A stretch of 64,000 bases of DNA from Methanomassiliicoccus sp. (lineage in GTDB: Archaea; Thermoplasmatota; Thermoplasmata; Methanomassiliicoccales; Methanomassiliicoccaceae): the NCBI GenBank assembly GCA_033485155.1, contig JAWQJJ010000011.1:28627-92626 (forward strand), given 5' to 3'. The first letter of the stretch is position 1; every line of letters begins with the position of its first letter. The position numbers were made by a program, and so were the translations under genes. A model generated the notes under the pieces. That model was not told the DNA's origin, did not search any database, and saw only the letters and a program-made list of their open reading frames with translations. Below are positions 51,682 through 60,644 of this stretch, piece by piece.

Positions 51682-52911
51682 GTGATCGGCAGGAGAGCGA
51701 GGACAGCTTCATTCATCGTCGCAATATTCCTCATCCTCTTGCTGATGCTAGCCTCGAGCTTGGTCCTCAACGGCCTTAGCTCTGGACAATGGGCGGATAC
51801 CGGTTCGTCGAGTTCCCGCTACACCATGACCTTCGAAGACAAAGCGAACGAGAGCGTTATCATTTGCTACTTCTTTTCAGCTGGTTGTCCCCACTGTGCG
51901 ACCACAGAGCCGTATGTGGACCGAGTGGTAGCGAAATATCCCCAGGCCACTCTTATCAAGTTGGAGATCAACCACAACAGCACGAACCAGGGGTTGTACC
52001 AGGCGTTCATCGACCGCTACGGCATCAAGGACCCGGTGGTCCCTTCCGTCTGCGTAGGGAACGAGGCTCTGGTGGGCGAGGACGCCATAAAGGAGAGACT
52101 CGAACCGGCCATCGTTCGCGCGCTCGAAACCAACGACACCGATGTAGGAGGTGGAAGCCATAACGGCAATAGCACCGAAACGAGCACAGGCGGTGCCGAC
52201 AACGGAACCAATCCCAAGCCTGAGAGCGGTGGATCTTCGACAGGCCTGACGACGGCCATGGTGGTGATCGCGGCGGCTGCGGATAGTATCAATCCCTGTG
52301 CCATAAGTGTCATGATCATCCTGCTGATCTTCCTGACAAGCTTGGGTAATAAGAGGCGAATGCTTGCGGTCGGCCTTGTTTACATAGGCACGGTCTATCT
52401 TGTCTATTTCTTCGCTGGCCTCGGCATTGTGGCTTTCCTGCAATCGACGACAATGACCCGGGCCATCTACTATGCGGCTGCCGTGCTGTCGATAGCGATC
52501 GGACTTATCAACATCAAAGATTACCTTTTATTCAACACCAAGCCCACGATGGCCATTCCCGAATCTAGGAAGCCCACAATAAAGAAGTATGTCGAGAAGG
52601 CGAGCGTTCCCGCGGCGGTGGGGCTCGGATTCGTTGTTAGCCTGTTCGAATTGCCGTGCACCGGCGGCATCTACTTCGCGATACTGAGCCTGCTCGGTAA
52701 CAGCATGACCGCAGCAGAGGGCATACCTTATCTGGTGCTCTACAACGCGATCTATGTGCTTCCCCTGGTGGTCATACTGGCGATCTTCACCATGGGCATC
52801 TCCAAGGATAGGGCCAACTCCTGGCGGCTGGAGAACAGGAGGACCCTGCGGCTCGTGTTGGGGCTGGTCATGTTGGCCCTTGGAGCGGTGATGCTACTGG
52901 GAGTGTTCTGA
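51682..52911 (+). CDS. Thioredoxin-like domain fused to CcdA/DsbD-type membrane domain
   Basis: This 409-residue protein has an N-terminal signal-anchor, an extracellular thioredoxin-like domain with GCPHC (about 70) and a low-complexity Gly/Ser/Thr/Asn linker. A six-helix CcdA-like membrane region follows with NPCAIS and the ELPCTGG cysteine near the family's second reactive position. It should move reducing equivalents across the membrane to reduce an external disulfide. The GTG start at 51682 has a TATA box (CTTATAAGG) about 28 bp upstream, consistent with leaderless initiation. The fused order (thioredoxin first) mirrors compact DsbD-type proteins. Confidence 0.9.
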   Translation: MIGRRARTASFIVAIFLILLLMLASSLVLNGLSSGQWADTGSSSSRYTMTFEDKANESVIICYFFSAGCPHCATTEPYVDRVVAKYPQATLIKLEINHNSTNQGLYQAFIDRYGIKDPVVPSVCVGNEALVGEDAIKERLEPAIVRALETNDTDVGGGSHNGNSTETSTGGADNGTNPKPESGGSSTGLTTAMVVIAAAADSINPCAISVMIILLIFLTSLGNKRRMLAVGLVYIGTVYLVYFFAGLGIVAFLQSTTMTRAIYYAAAVLSIAIGLINIKDYLLFNTKPTMAIPESRKPTIKKYVEKASVPAAVGLGFVVSLFELPCTGGIYFAILSLLGNSMTAAEGIPYLVLYNAIYVLPLVVILAIFTMGISKDRANSWRLENRRTLRLVLGLVMLALGAVMLLGVF

Positions 52912-53069
52912 GCAAGGTTGCCTACCGGACCTGACGTTGAGAGCCGCCCTTTGCCTTATCGGCAGCACGGTCAATGATCGGACGATCGGGGCGATCTTCA
53001 AAATCCTGGTTTGATGGACACAATAAATTCATCATCTCGGCCCATCGACCTCCATCGAAGGACTGTTGC

Positions 53070-53654
53070 ATGTACCTCGACGAAATTATATTTCGCGCCC
53101 TGAACCATGCGGGCTCCGATTCGTTTCTGGACCTGACAATGGTCTTTTTCACTGCCCTGGGGGCGTGGTACATCTTGTTGCTTGCCGCACCCGTTCTGTG
53201 GTGGCGCAAGCAACGGGAGCTGGGATTCGATGTCGTCGTCCTGCTAATCGTCGCATCGCTTGCCGTTGAGGGGCTGAAGCTGCTCATCGCCCGTGATCGA
53301 CCATACGCCATACTTGCGGACGTGCACATGCTTCAGTGGGGCTTTATCACAGATCCGGGTGGCTATTCCATGCCCAGCGGCCACACCACCTTGGCCTTCG
53401 CCGTGGCGACGCTGATTGCCCTGGGAACCAAGGTCCGGTGGGGCGCTGTGGCCTACATGCTTGCCGCCCTCATCGGCCTCAGCAGGGTGTACCTGGGAGT
53501 GCACTGGCCGTCAGATGTCCTGACAGGGGCGCTCCTCGGCATCCTGCTGGCGCTCGTGATGCAATGGGTCAGATCGCATGACAATACATACGCCGGGGCA
53601 AGGGACAAGGTCGTCGTCTGGCTGCGGAACCTGGAGCGCAGATGGGATCCATAA
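53070..53654 (+). CDS. PAP2-family phosphatase
   Basis: This 194-residue membrane phosphatase has five to six helices and the three PAP2 motifs: KLLIARDRP, PSGHTTLAFA and SRVYLGVHWPSDVLTGALLG. It probably dephosphorylates isoprenoid or lipid phosphates on the outer face. The ATG at 53070 starts the conserved part; a longer frame upstream (52974) is not hydrophobic. No clear ribosome site is seen. Confidence 0.9.
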   Translation: MYLDEIIFRALNHAGSDSFLDLTMVFFTALGAWYILLLAAPVLWWRKQRELGFDVVVLLIVASLAVEGLKLLIARDRPYAILADVHMLQWGFITDPGGYSMPSGHTTLAFAVATLIALGTKVRWGAVAYMLAALIGLSRVYLGVHWPSDVLTGALLGILLALVMQWVRSHDNTYAGARDKVVVWLRNLERRWDP

Positions 53655-53965
53655 CCATCGGACCATCGATGACCGCACTTCATGGTGGCCTTCGGGGGCT
53701 CCTCTCTACAACATCGGCCGATGGGCGCTGAACAAGCCCAAAGGTGAGCCGATCAAGGAGCTTGTGGTGCCGGCTGGGAAGATGGGAAGGATAACCCAAT
53801 GATACTCGGTGGTTGCTAGGGGATTCAGTTCCCAGCCCGACTCATCACTCTCCGAACAACAATTATTAACGGTTTTGCCTGGCCTGGAGATTCGGCCAGT
53901 CAGCGCCTAGGTTCATGAGTTATTCTTATTGCTCCGTTGCTTCCTTTGAAGAAGGGAGAGCGATA
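53655..53965. other. Intergenic region, no gene seen
   Basis: About 310 bp. Only short frames without protein character are present, and an AT-rich stretch near 53860 may hold a promoter. Confidence 0.35.
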
Positions 53966-55339
53966 ATGAGTGAACGTCCTCGTGGTGGGGGAATGAGCGA
54001 TGATGTCACGCCCGATCTTGATCACAGGGGCGGTCGAGAAACGGAGACTACACCCAAAGGTCCGCCGGTCGATCGACGCCGGAGGAAGCCCGGTATCAGG
54101 ATGGTCATGTTAGTAGCGGCGATCGTCATCGTCATCACAATCATCGTCATTTTCTACCCATTTACCGTTCCCGCGATAAGTGGACCGGTGACCACACCCA
54201 CCACTCCGACGGTGTTTGACTACACCATCACCGGCGAGGATGGCACCTACAACGTGACCGACACCGATGGTGTGCCATTCTATACCGGCGATGACGCTTC
54301 CGCAGCCATCCAGACCGCTCTTGACTCAATGACGTCGGAGAGGACGGCGAAAGAAGCCGTCCTGCTAGAAGGCGATTTCATCATCACCGAGACGATCCAC
54401 ATTCCCAGCTATACCATCCTGGTGCTGAACGGAACGGTCACATGGGGAAGCGACGAGACCGGATACATGCTCACTGCCAGTGGTCAGAAGAACTTTGAAG
54501 TGCAGGGCGGAGAATGGAACGGTAGCCGGGAGGAAAGGTCCGCCACTTCCGGCAGCAACCCCATGGAGTTCAACAACTGTCATGATCTCATCATCGCCAA
54601 CCTCCAGATCCATGATGGAGCGTACGACAACATCGAGTGCATGGGCTGCACCAACGTCGCCATCGTCAACGTGGAATCGTACAACTCGACCTGGGACTCC
54701 TTCATGATGGCGTGGTGCTCGAACTCGCTGATCGATCGCTGTCACATCCATGACAGCGATCAGGGCGGCTGCTACTTCTACTGCGAAGACGACGGCATAG
54801 TTCAGCACATCGACAACAACATAATGCGGAACAACCGCGTGGAGCGCACTCTGACCTCCGGGCTGTCGCTGAGCCCCCGTGGGGCCGAGGACATCGTCTC
54901 CAGCGGCCTAATCGAGAACAACACCTGCATCGACTGCGGCCAGGACTCTCAGCATCCTGGCATCAACGTCGGATGGAACTCGACCAACCTGGCTACCAAC
55001 ACCGTGGTGCGCAACAACCTCATCTACTCGACATCCAGCGCCGGCGAGGGGGGGATCGAGCTGGCCGGTGACGGCTGCCAGTGCTACGGCAATACCATCA
55101 ATGACACGCCAGGGTATGCCATTCACCTCGTCGGGATAAACAACCGGGTCACCAACAACGCCATCAACCATGCCGGATGGAACGACAGCATGGCCGGCAT
55201 ATCGATCGTGGGAAGCAACAACGTGGTTACTGGAAACACCATCACCAACTGCCCCTCCTTCGGCATCCGCGTGTACAGCGGGAGCGGCAACACCATCTCG
55301 CCGAACACCTTCTCCGGGAACGGCCGAGACACTGGCTAG
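53966..55339 (+). CDS. Membrane-anchored parallel beta-helix protein
   Basis: This 457-residue protein has a hydrophilic N-terminus, a membrane helix (VMLVAAIVIVITIIVIFYPF) and then an extracellular right-handed beta-helix: DDASAAIQTALDSMTSE, followed by many repeats such as NNCHDLIIANLQIHDGAYDN and SNSLIDRCHIHDS. This is the polygalacturonase/pectate-lyase-type fold. Activity cannot be inferred. The ATG at 53966 follows AAGGGAGAGCG. Stop is TAG. It is a second beta-helix gene after 19379-21412 but is anchored at the other end. Confidence 0.85.
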   Translation: MSERPRGGGMSDDVTPDLDHRGGRETETTPKGPPVDRRRRKPGIRMVMLVAAIVIVITIIVIFYPFTVPAISGPVTTPTTPTVFDYTITGEDGTYNVTDTDGVPFYTGDDASAAIQTALDSMTSERTAKEAVLLEGDFIITETIHIPSYTILVLNGTVTWGSDETGYMLTASGQKNFEVQGGEWNGSREERSATSGSNPMEFNNCHDLIIANLQIHDGAYDNIECMGCTNVAIVNVESYNSTWDSFMMAWCSNSLIDRCHIHDSDQGGCYFYCEDDGIVQHIDNNIMRNNRVERTLTSGLSLSPRGAEDIVSSGLIENNTCIDCGQDSQHPGINVGWNSTNLATNTVVRNNLIYSTSSAGEGGIELAGDGCQCYGNTINDTPGYAIHLVGINNRVTNNAINHAGWNDSMAGISIVGSNNVVTGNTITNCPSFGIRVYSGSGNTISPNTFSGNGRDTG

Positions 55340-55580
55340 ATCGATTCCCCTGTTGCGTATCTCCAGGGAACTAGCTCCAAAGAGCGCTGGATCGGGATGA
55401 TGGGGGCCCAGTAAAAACTTAATGTTGGGGAAGTTGGAGAAGGCTGGACCCCCATCAACGATATTGAAAACATAACGATATTTAAGGAGAACCCCGTAAA
55501 TCGTTGTAAGGATTCTGACAGAATCTACTCCATGGTGATCTGTTAGGGGATTCCTACATGATCGTCATGCAGCTCACCCA
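55340..55580. other. Intergenic region with small hairpins
   Basis: No gene. GATTCT-GAC-AGAATC (55511-55525) is a perfect 6-bp hairpin, and TTGGGG near 55424 can pair with CCCCCA near 55450. Confidence 0.35.
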
Positions 55581-55859
55581 TTATTTTACAGGGGGATCGT
55601 CCGCATGATTGCATAGATTCATGTCCCCACTATTTTTATCGAAACAGTCGAGGGAAGCTAGCCTTGGCTCATCGGTTTCCAGGAGATCGTGAAGGAGCAT
55701 GTCGATATTCATTTCCCCTCGCTTCCAAAGCACCATCGACCCACAGAAGCTGCATGGGCTCTCGACGGATAATTCGTTGAACCCGTACTTGATGCGATTC
55801 GAGGCCCCGCATGCCGGACACTCCCTTGCCTTGATCGCAGCCGCGCATTCGTTCTCCAT
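55581..55859 (-). CDS. Small zinc-ribbon protein
   Basis: This 92-residue protein contains CPACG and a second CSFCG (ECPACGASNRIKYGFNELSV, then ESPCSFCGSMVLWKRGEMNI), which form a treble-clef or zinc-ribbon site, and a hydrophilic helical C-terminus. The start ATG at 55859 is chosen for position; an upstream ATG at 55955 adds a basic, unconserved leader. No family or role assigned. Confidence 0.5.
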   Translation of the reverse strand: MENECAAAIKARECPACGASNRIKYGFNELSVESPCSFCGSMVLWKRGEMNIDMLLHDLLETDEPRLASLDCFDKNSGDMNLCNHADDPPVK

Positions 55860-56227
55860 CGTCGTCGAGATGTTCCCACCTAAAAGACGTCGTTTGCGGT
55901 GGGAGGTGAGTGAAAGTGTGTCTAGTAAAAGTGACCATATGGCACGGTCCCACACGGATTGGTCATTGTGGAGTTCGTCCGCCCTGTCAAGGCTTCAAGC
56001 CCTGTATCGAGCTAAACTCGAGACTCTCCAGCCGAAATGGCCTTCGATACCTGAAGACGCCAATCTATTCCCTCATGAGTGGTGCTGAGCTAGGCGGCTT
56101 CCCATGAATGGGCAGGCCGGCTTGGCAGTAGAGAAAGGGTTCCAGACTTCGAGTAGCGTATTGCAGGACCCCTCCAGAGGGAGAATGGACGACGGAGAGA
56201 ACAGTTAATATTCCACTCGGCCATCTA

Positions 56228-56830
56228 ATGGCCATGACCATCACCAACGAGATCATGAAAAACATCTACGAACGCCGCTCCGTCCGAGCCTATGCTGACA
56301 AGAGCGTTCCCGAAGATATTTTACAAGAGATTATCAAGGCTGGGTTTCACGCTCCCAACGGTGCCAACACCCAGGGGCTGCGGTTCGCCGTCATAACCAA
56401 TAGGTCCAAGCTCAAGGCCTACGCCGAGAAGGGCCGTCTTATGTCCCTGTCTGCCTTTCAGAAGATGAACGAGGCGCGACCGAACGACATGACCGCCAAC
56501 ATGGTCAAGCAGCTCTCCAACCCCAACAATGACATATTCTACGGCGCTCCGGCCATCGTGTTCGTCTTCGCCACACCGGCCTGCCTTACTCCGGTGGAGG
56601 ATGCTTCCCTGGCCGCGGAGAACATGATGCTTGCCGCGAAGAGCCTGGGCCTCGGCAGCTGCTGGATCGGTTTCGCCAAGGGTTTGACCTATGACCCCGA
56701 GTTCGTCAGGGAACTCAACGTCCCCGCCGATCACCAGCTGGTGGCCCCTATAATCCTCGGGTATCCCAAGAAGGAAGAGATGAGGCCGTCGGCCAGGGGG
56801 GAGCCGCAGGTACTCGGTTGGCTGAAATAA
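56228..56830 (+). CDS. Nitroreductase-family flavoprotein
   Basis: This 200-residue protein matches the nitroreductase fold: YERRSVRAYADKSVPEDILQ near the N-terminus (RRSVR FMN contacts), APNGANTQGLRFAVI, then AAENMMLAAKSLGLGSCWIG and a C-terminal GYPKKEEMRP. It likely uses FMN and NAD(P)H to reduce nitro, quinone or related compounds. A TATA-like TTAATATTCC lies about 25 bp before the ATG, making the mRNA leaderless. Confidence 0.93.
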   Translation: MAMTITNEIMKNIYERRSVRAYADKSVPEDILQEIIKAGFHAPNGANTQGLRFAVITNRSKLKAYAEKGRLMSLSAFQKMNEARPNDMTANMVKQLSNPNNDIFYGAPAIVFVFATPACLTPVEDASLAAENMMLAAKSLGLGSCWIGFAKGLTYDPEFVRELNVPADHQLVAPIILGYPKKEEMRPSARGEPQVLGWLK

Positions 56831-57048
56831 ACCCGCCAGGGGGCTGGGTCCGAGTTTGACATAGCGGTGGCCATGGGAGGTGATTCCGAGGGAGGCGATT
56901 TGTTCGCCCCCGAAGACCCTTCTCGACAATGAGGCGGATATGCCGCCGACTTCCCATCACCGGCATTTTCCGGCCTATGATTTCGAGCCATCATTTAGAA
57001 GTGCCGGACCTCAGTCTCTTTTTATGCGGGGACGGTGATGCTTGGGCC

Positions 57049-57291
57049 ATGAACTTGATGAACGAGACCTACGTCGTAAAACTTCATGGCAAGGGCTTTA
57101 CCGAGTTCTATTTCAAGGACCGCGGGGGCTGGTTCAAGATCAGTTCGCAGGGGCGGAGGTATGATGCGACCGCTGAGCAGGTCCTGAACCACCTGTTGCC
57201 GGCGGTAGCTGGGATCAAGCCGAACGTGACCATTGAGGTGGAGCATTACGAGGACCCGGAGAAGAGGGTCTTGCCTGTTGCAAGGGAGTGA
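57049..57291 (+). CDS. Small soluble hypothetical protein
   Basis: The 80-residue protein MNLMNETYVVKLHGKGFTEF, then DRGGWFKISSQGRRYDATAE, then AGIKPNVTIEVEHYEDPE looks like a small beta-rich domain. The ATG at 57049 is preceded by GGTGATG at about ten bases, and a TATA-like TTTTTATGC lies 25-30 bp upstream. Upstream in-frame starts look non-coding. Family unknown. Confidence 0.6.
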   Translation: MNLMNETYVVKLHGKGFTEFYFKDRGGWFKISSQGRRYDATAEQVLNHLLPAVAGIKPNVTIEVEHYEDPEKRVLPVARE

Positions 57292-57330
57292 AAGTGCGGG
57301 CAGTTCGATGGCAGAGCTTCCGTTCTAGCC

Positions 57331-58290
57331 TTACCCCTTTGCACCTTTTTTCCCCTTGGCCTTCTTCCCATTTTCGCTGATCAGACGTGCCCTGACCTGG
57401 GCAAGTTCGGCAAGCCCTTCCGCCGACACCTCTGGATAGTGGAGATCGAGCTGCCTTATGGTGCCGGTGATCACTGCCGCCACCAGGGTCCGGGCGGCCC
57501 ATTTGTAGTCGGAAGGAATAACGTACCAAGGGGCCCATTTGGTGCTGGTGTTGTTGAGCATGTCCTCGAAGGCGTCCTTGTACGCGGCCCAGTGGTCACG
57601 CTCCTGGGCGTCCGCAGCGGAGAACTTCCACAACTTCTTGGGATCCTCCAACCGGTCCAAGAATCGCCGCCGCTGTTCCTCCTTGGAGATGTGGAGGAAG
57701 AATTTTAGGATGACCGTTCCGTTGCGGCTAAGATGCCGTTCGAAGGAGTTTATATCATCGTACCGCTCCCGCCAGAGGTCCTTGCCACACGTGGTCTCGG
57801 GAAGCTTCTGCAGCCGGAGGAGCTCGGGATGGACCTTGATCACTAGGACTTCTTCGTAATGGGAGCGGTTGAAGATGCCGATCATGCCCCTCTCCGGGAC
57901 TGCCCTCATCTGCCGCCACAGGAAGGTATGATCCAGTTCTTCCGCCGATGGCCGCTTGAAGCTGGTGACCTGGCAGCCGGAAGGGTTCACCCCAGACATA
58001 ACGTGCTTGATTATGCCGTCCTTCCCTGCTGCGTCCATGCCTTGGAAGATGATAAGCACGGAATAGGTATCGGAAGCCCACAACAACTCCTGAGCTTCCC
58101 TCAGCTCGGCGAGGTTCTTATCCAGGACCTCGCTGGCCTGCTCCCGGACCTCGTCCTTCCCCATCCTCTTCAGCTCCTCATGCGGGGCCCAACCGGTTTC
58201 GCGGTCCTTCAGCCTCACATTCTCCCCCGGCCGTACCAGCAGGTTCTCGAAGATCTCCCGCCGAAGTTTCCTGTTGCCCGTCACCGACAT
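57331..58290 (-). CDS. Polyphosphate kinase 2 (PPK2) family protein
   Basis: This 319-residue protein carries the PPK2 core: a Walker A-like GMDAAGKDG in VLIIFQGMDAAGKDGIIKHV, a segment from NPSGCQVTSFKRPSAEELDH running into TFLWR, and IGIFNRSHYEEVLVIKVHPE. PPK2 enzymes use polyphosphate to phosphorylate nucleotides or make polyphosphate. The C-terminal lysine-rich tail (KKAKGKKGAKG) is probably disordered. It lies 27 bp downstream of the 176-residue unknown gene and may be in the same transcript as the ABC exporter. Confidence 0.92.
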   Translation of the reverse strand: MSVTGNRKLRREIFENLLVRPGENVRLKDRETGWAPHEELKRMGKDEVREQASEVLDKNLAELREAQELLWASDTYSVLIIFQGMDAAGKDGIIKHVMSGVNPSGCQVTSFKRPSAEELDHTFLWRQMRAVPERGMIGIFNRSHYEEVLVIKVHPELLRLQKLPETTCGKDLWRERYDDINSFERHLSRNGTVILKFFLHISKEEQRRRFLDRLEDPKKLWKFSAADAQERDHWAAYKDAFEDMLNNTSTKWAPWYVIPSDYKWAARTLVAAVITGTIRQLDLHYPEVSAEGLAELAQVRARLISENGKKAKGKKGAKG

Positions 58291-58317
58291 GAGCCTACTC
58301 CCCAGCCATAGGGCCGT

Positions 58318-58848
58318 CTATGCCCTCCCCACCTGGATCGTCCTAGCCTTTGGGGCGCGGTACCCCTTGATCCCCAATGCCTCGGCTACCGCCTTCAGGG
58401 TGTCGATCTCCTCCTCGCTGTACCTCTCTAGGCCGATACCCAACAGCTCACCGCTGGCCACCGACTCGCCGACCGCCTCACCGATGGCCAACAGCCATTG
58501 TTTGAATTCCTCCCCCTCTACCGGGGACGCCTTCTCAGCCAGGATCTGGGATACCTTCCGGCAGGCCTGCAGCGTCTTATCCAGGTATTCCTCCCTCCCC
58601 TTGCGGAGGGATCGGAAGGAGACTTCTTCGCCCGAGGCCCTTTCGGCCTCAACAACCGCTTCCTGCACCAGCGTGTTGGACGCGAACCGCTTGGCCGCCG
58701 AGGAGTAGGCCTCCTTCAATGCCTTGGCCTTCTTCCTCACCCTACGAGGGACGTCGCGATTGGCAATAAGAATCGCATGCCCCACCATGCTGGCGGTGGT
58801 GGCCAGCAGCCCTCGATCCTCCTTCGTCAGATCGATTCCCTTGATCAT
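58318..58848 (-). CDS. Helical protein of unknown function
   Basis: This 176-residue, mostly helical soluble protein reads MIKGIDLTKEDRGLLATTAS, then EEYLDKTLQACRKVSQILAE, then EEFKQWLLAIGEAVGESVAS. I do not recognise a family, though TerB-like helical bundles read somewhat similarly. The ATG overlaps the stop of the ABC exporter gene (ATGA), so it is translated with the exporter. The next gene downstream is PPK2. Confidence 0.65.
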   Translation of the reverse strand: MIKGIDLTKEDRGLLATTASMVGHAILIANRDVPRRVRKKAKALKEAYSSAAKRFASNTLVQEAVVEAERASGEEVSFRSLRKGREEYLDKTLQACRKVSQILAEKASPVEGEEFKQWLLAIGEAVGESVASGELLGIGLERYSEEEIDTLKAVAEALGIKGYRAPKARTIQVGRA

Positions 58849-60644
58849 TTAGCGATCGCCTCCTCGCTCATCGGCAACACCTCGGACACCTTTCCCTTGT
58901 ACTGTCCCATGTACAAATCGTAGTAGAATCCTCTGCGCGTCATGAGTTCCTCGTGGGTGCCCCGCTCAATTATCCTCTTATCATTGATGACCAGGATCTG
59001 ATCGGCGTACCGGATGGTGCTCAGGCGGTGGGCGATTACGAAGCTGGTGCGGCCCTCCTGCAACTTACGGATCGCCTCCTGTATCTTGCGTTCGGTCCTT
59101 GTATCGACGTTACTGGTGGCTTCATCGAGGATCAGCATCCGGGGGTCGGCGATCATGGTCCGGGCTATGGTCAATAGTTGCCGCTGTCCCTGACTGAGGT
59201 TCGCGCCCCCCTCGCTGAGCATTGTCTCGTAACCGTTGGGAAGATGGCGTACGAACTCGTCGCAATTGGCTTCCATGGCCGCTTTCAGGCACTCCTCATC
59301 GGTAGCGTCCTCCCGGCCGTACCTGAGGTTGTTCATCACGGTGTCCGAGAACAGGAACGGTTCCTGCTGGACCGCGGCTATCTGGCTGCGCAGGGAGTCT
59401 TGCCTCACTCTGCTAATGTCCTGCCCGTCAACGAGGATCGTGCCACTGTCTAGGTCATAGTATCTTGTCAGGATGTTGATTATCGTGCTCTTGCCAGCAC
59501 CGGTCGGCCCGCATAACCCTATCATCTGGCCGGGCTTGGCCTCGAAGCTTACCCCGGAGAGTATCTTCCTCCCTTGAACATAGCTGAAGTCGACGTCCCT
59601 GAACTCTACATGCCCCTTTGCGAGGTCAAGCGGAGCGTCGGAGAGGTCGACCACGTCAGGCCTCTCGTCGAGGATCTGAAAGATGCGCCTCGCTCCGGCC
59701 AGAGCCACCAGGATATAGTTGAAGTTCGCGAAGATGGTGAACAGAGGTATGACCAGCAGTTGAGCAAAGGAGAAAAAGGTGACCAGGGTGGAGACGGGCA
59801 TCTGCGCGCGGATGACCATTACAGCCCCCACCAGGGCGACCACCGCTATGATGAGGTTGGTGAACAGAGTGGTCATCGGCATCGTGGTCAGGGCAAAGAT
59901 CTGAGCCTTGGCCCCGGTGTCGCGGGCCTTCCTGCTGGCGACGGACAGTTCGCGAGAGGCACGATCCTGCTGTCGGTAGGCAATTACCACTCTCTCCCCT
60001 GAGATTGTTTCCTCCATCAACCCGTTGAGGTCGGCTACCTTCTCCTGGAGCAGGGCGTAGGCCGGTCCAGCGGTGCGTATCAGGAGCGTTACCACGCCCA
60101 TCAGGAACAGCAGCAGGAAGATCACGGCGACCGCCAGCATCGCGTTGAGGAGCAGCATTGCCACCAGAGTGATGGTCAGCATAACGGAGCCGAGGATCAT
60201 GGTCCCGAACGGTCCCTGGAACAGCGAAGTGATGACGTCGGTGTCATTGTTGATCCGGCTGACCAGCTCCCCGATGGGTTGGCGGTCGAAGAATCCCAAG
60301 GACAAACCCATGACGTGATCGAAGAGGTCCTTCCTGAGGCGATAGAGGGCGTTCTGGGTCACCCGGGCGATGAGCCGGAAGGCGACGTAGAGTGTCACCG
60401 CGGCCACCACCGCCGAGATCGCGATGACGATTGCGTATTCCCGGACCTCCGACAGGGTGGCCGAACCGCTCCCCAGGAGGCCAACCGCTTGCCCCAGGAA
60501 GATGGAGATCAGGAGGAAGGAAAGGACGCCAACGGTCATGAGGATAAGGGAGGCCGCGAACTCACCCTTTTTGATGGCCAGATAGCTCAGAAGGCGACAC
60601 CCCGCTCGTCCTCTGTTCCTGGATCGACCGTTGCCGCCGCTCAT
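58845..60644 (-). CDS. ABC exporter half-transporter, catalytic subunit
   Basis: The 599-residue protein has a six-helix exporter domain and a nucleotide-binding domain with Walker A CGPTGAGKST, signature NLSQGQRQLL, Walker B LILDEATSNVD with the catalytic Glu, and the switch His in FVIAHRLST. Its partner at 60641 lacks the Glu and His, so the two form a heterodimeric exporter with one active site. Its ATG overlaps the partner stop by four bases. Substrate is unknown; drugs, lipids or glycolipids are all possible. Confidence 0.94.
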   Translation of the reverse strand: MSGGNGRSRNRGRAGCRLLSYLAIKKGEFAASLILMTVGVLSFLLISIFLGQAVGLLGSGSATLSEVREYAIVIAISAVVAAVTLYVAFRLIARVTQNALYRLRKDLFDHVMGLSLGFFDRQPIGELVSRINNDTDVITSLFQGPFGTMILGSVMLTITLVAMLLLNAMLAVAVIFLLLFLMGVVTLLIRTAGPAYALLQEKVADLNGLMEETISGERVVIAYRQQDRASRELSVASRKARDTGAKAQIFALTTMPMTTLFTNLIIAVVALVGAVMVIRAQMPVSTLVTFFSFAQLLVIPLFTIFANFNYILVALAGARRIFQILDERPDVVDLSDAPLDLAKGHVEFRDVDFSYVQGRKILSGVSFEAKPGQMIGLCGPTGAGKSTIINILTRYYDLDSGTILVDGQDISRVRQDSLRSQIAAVQQEPFLFSDTVMNNLRYGREDATDEECLKAAMEANCDEFVRHLPNGYETMLSEGGANLSQGQRQLLTIARTMIADPRMLILDEATSNVDTRTERKIQEAIRKLQEGRTSFVIAHRLSTIRYADQILVINDKRIIERGTHEELMTRRGFYYDLYMGQYKGKVSEVLPMSEEAIAK

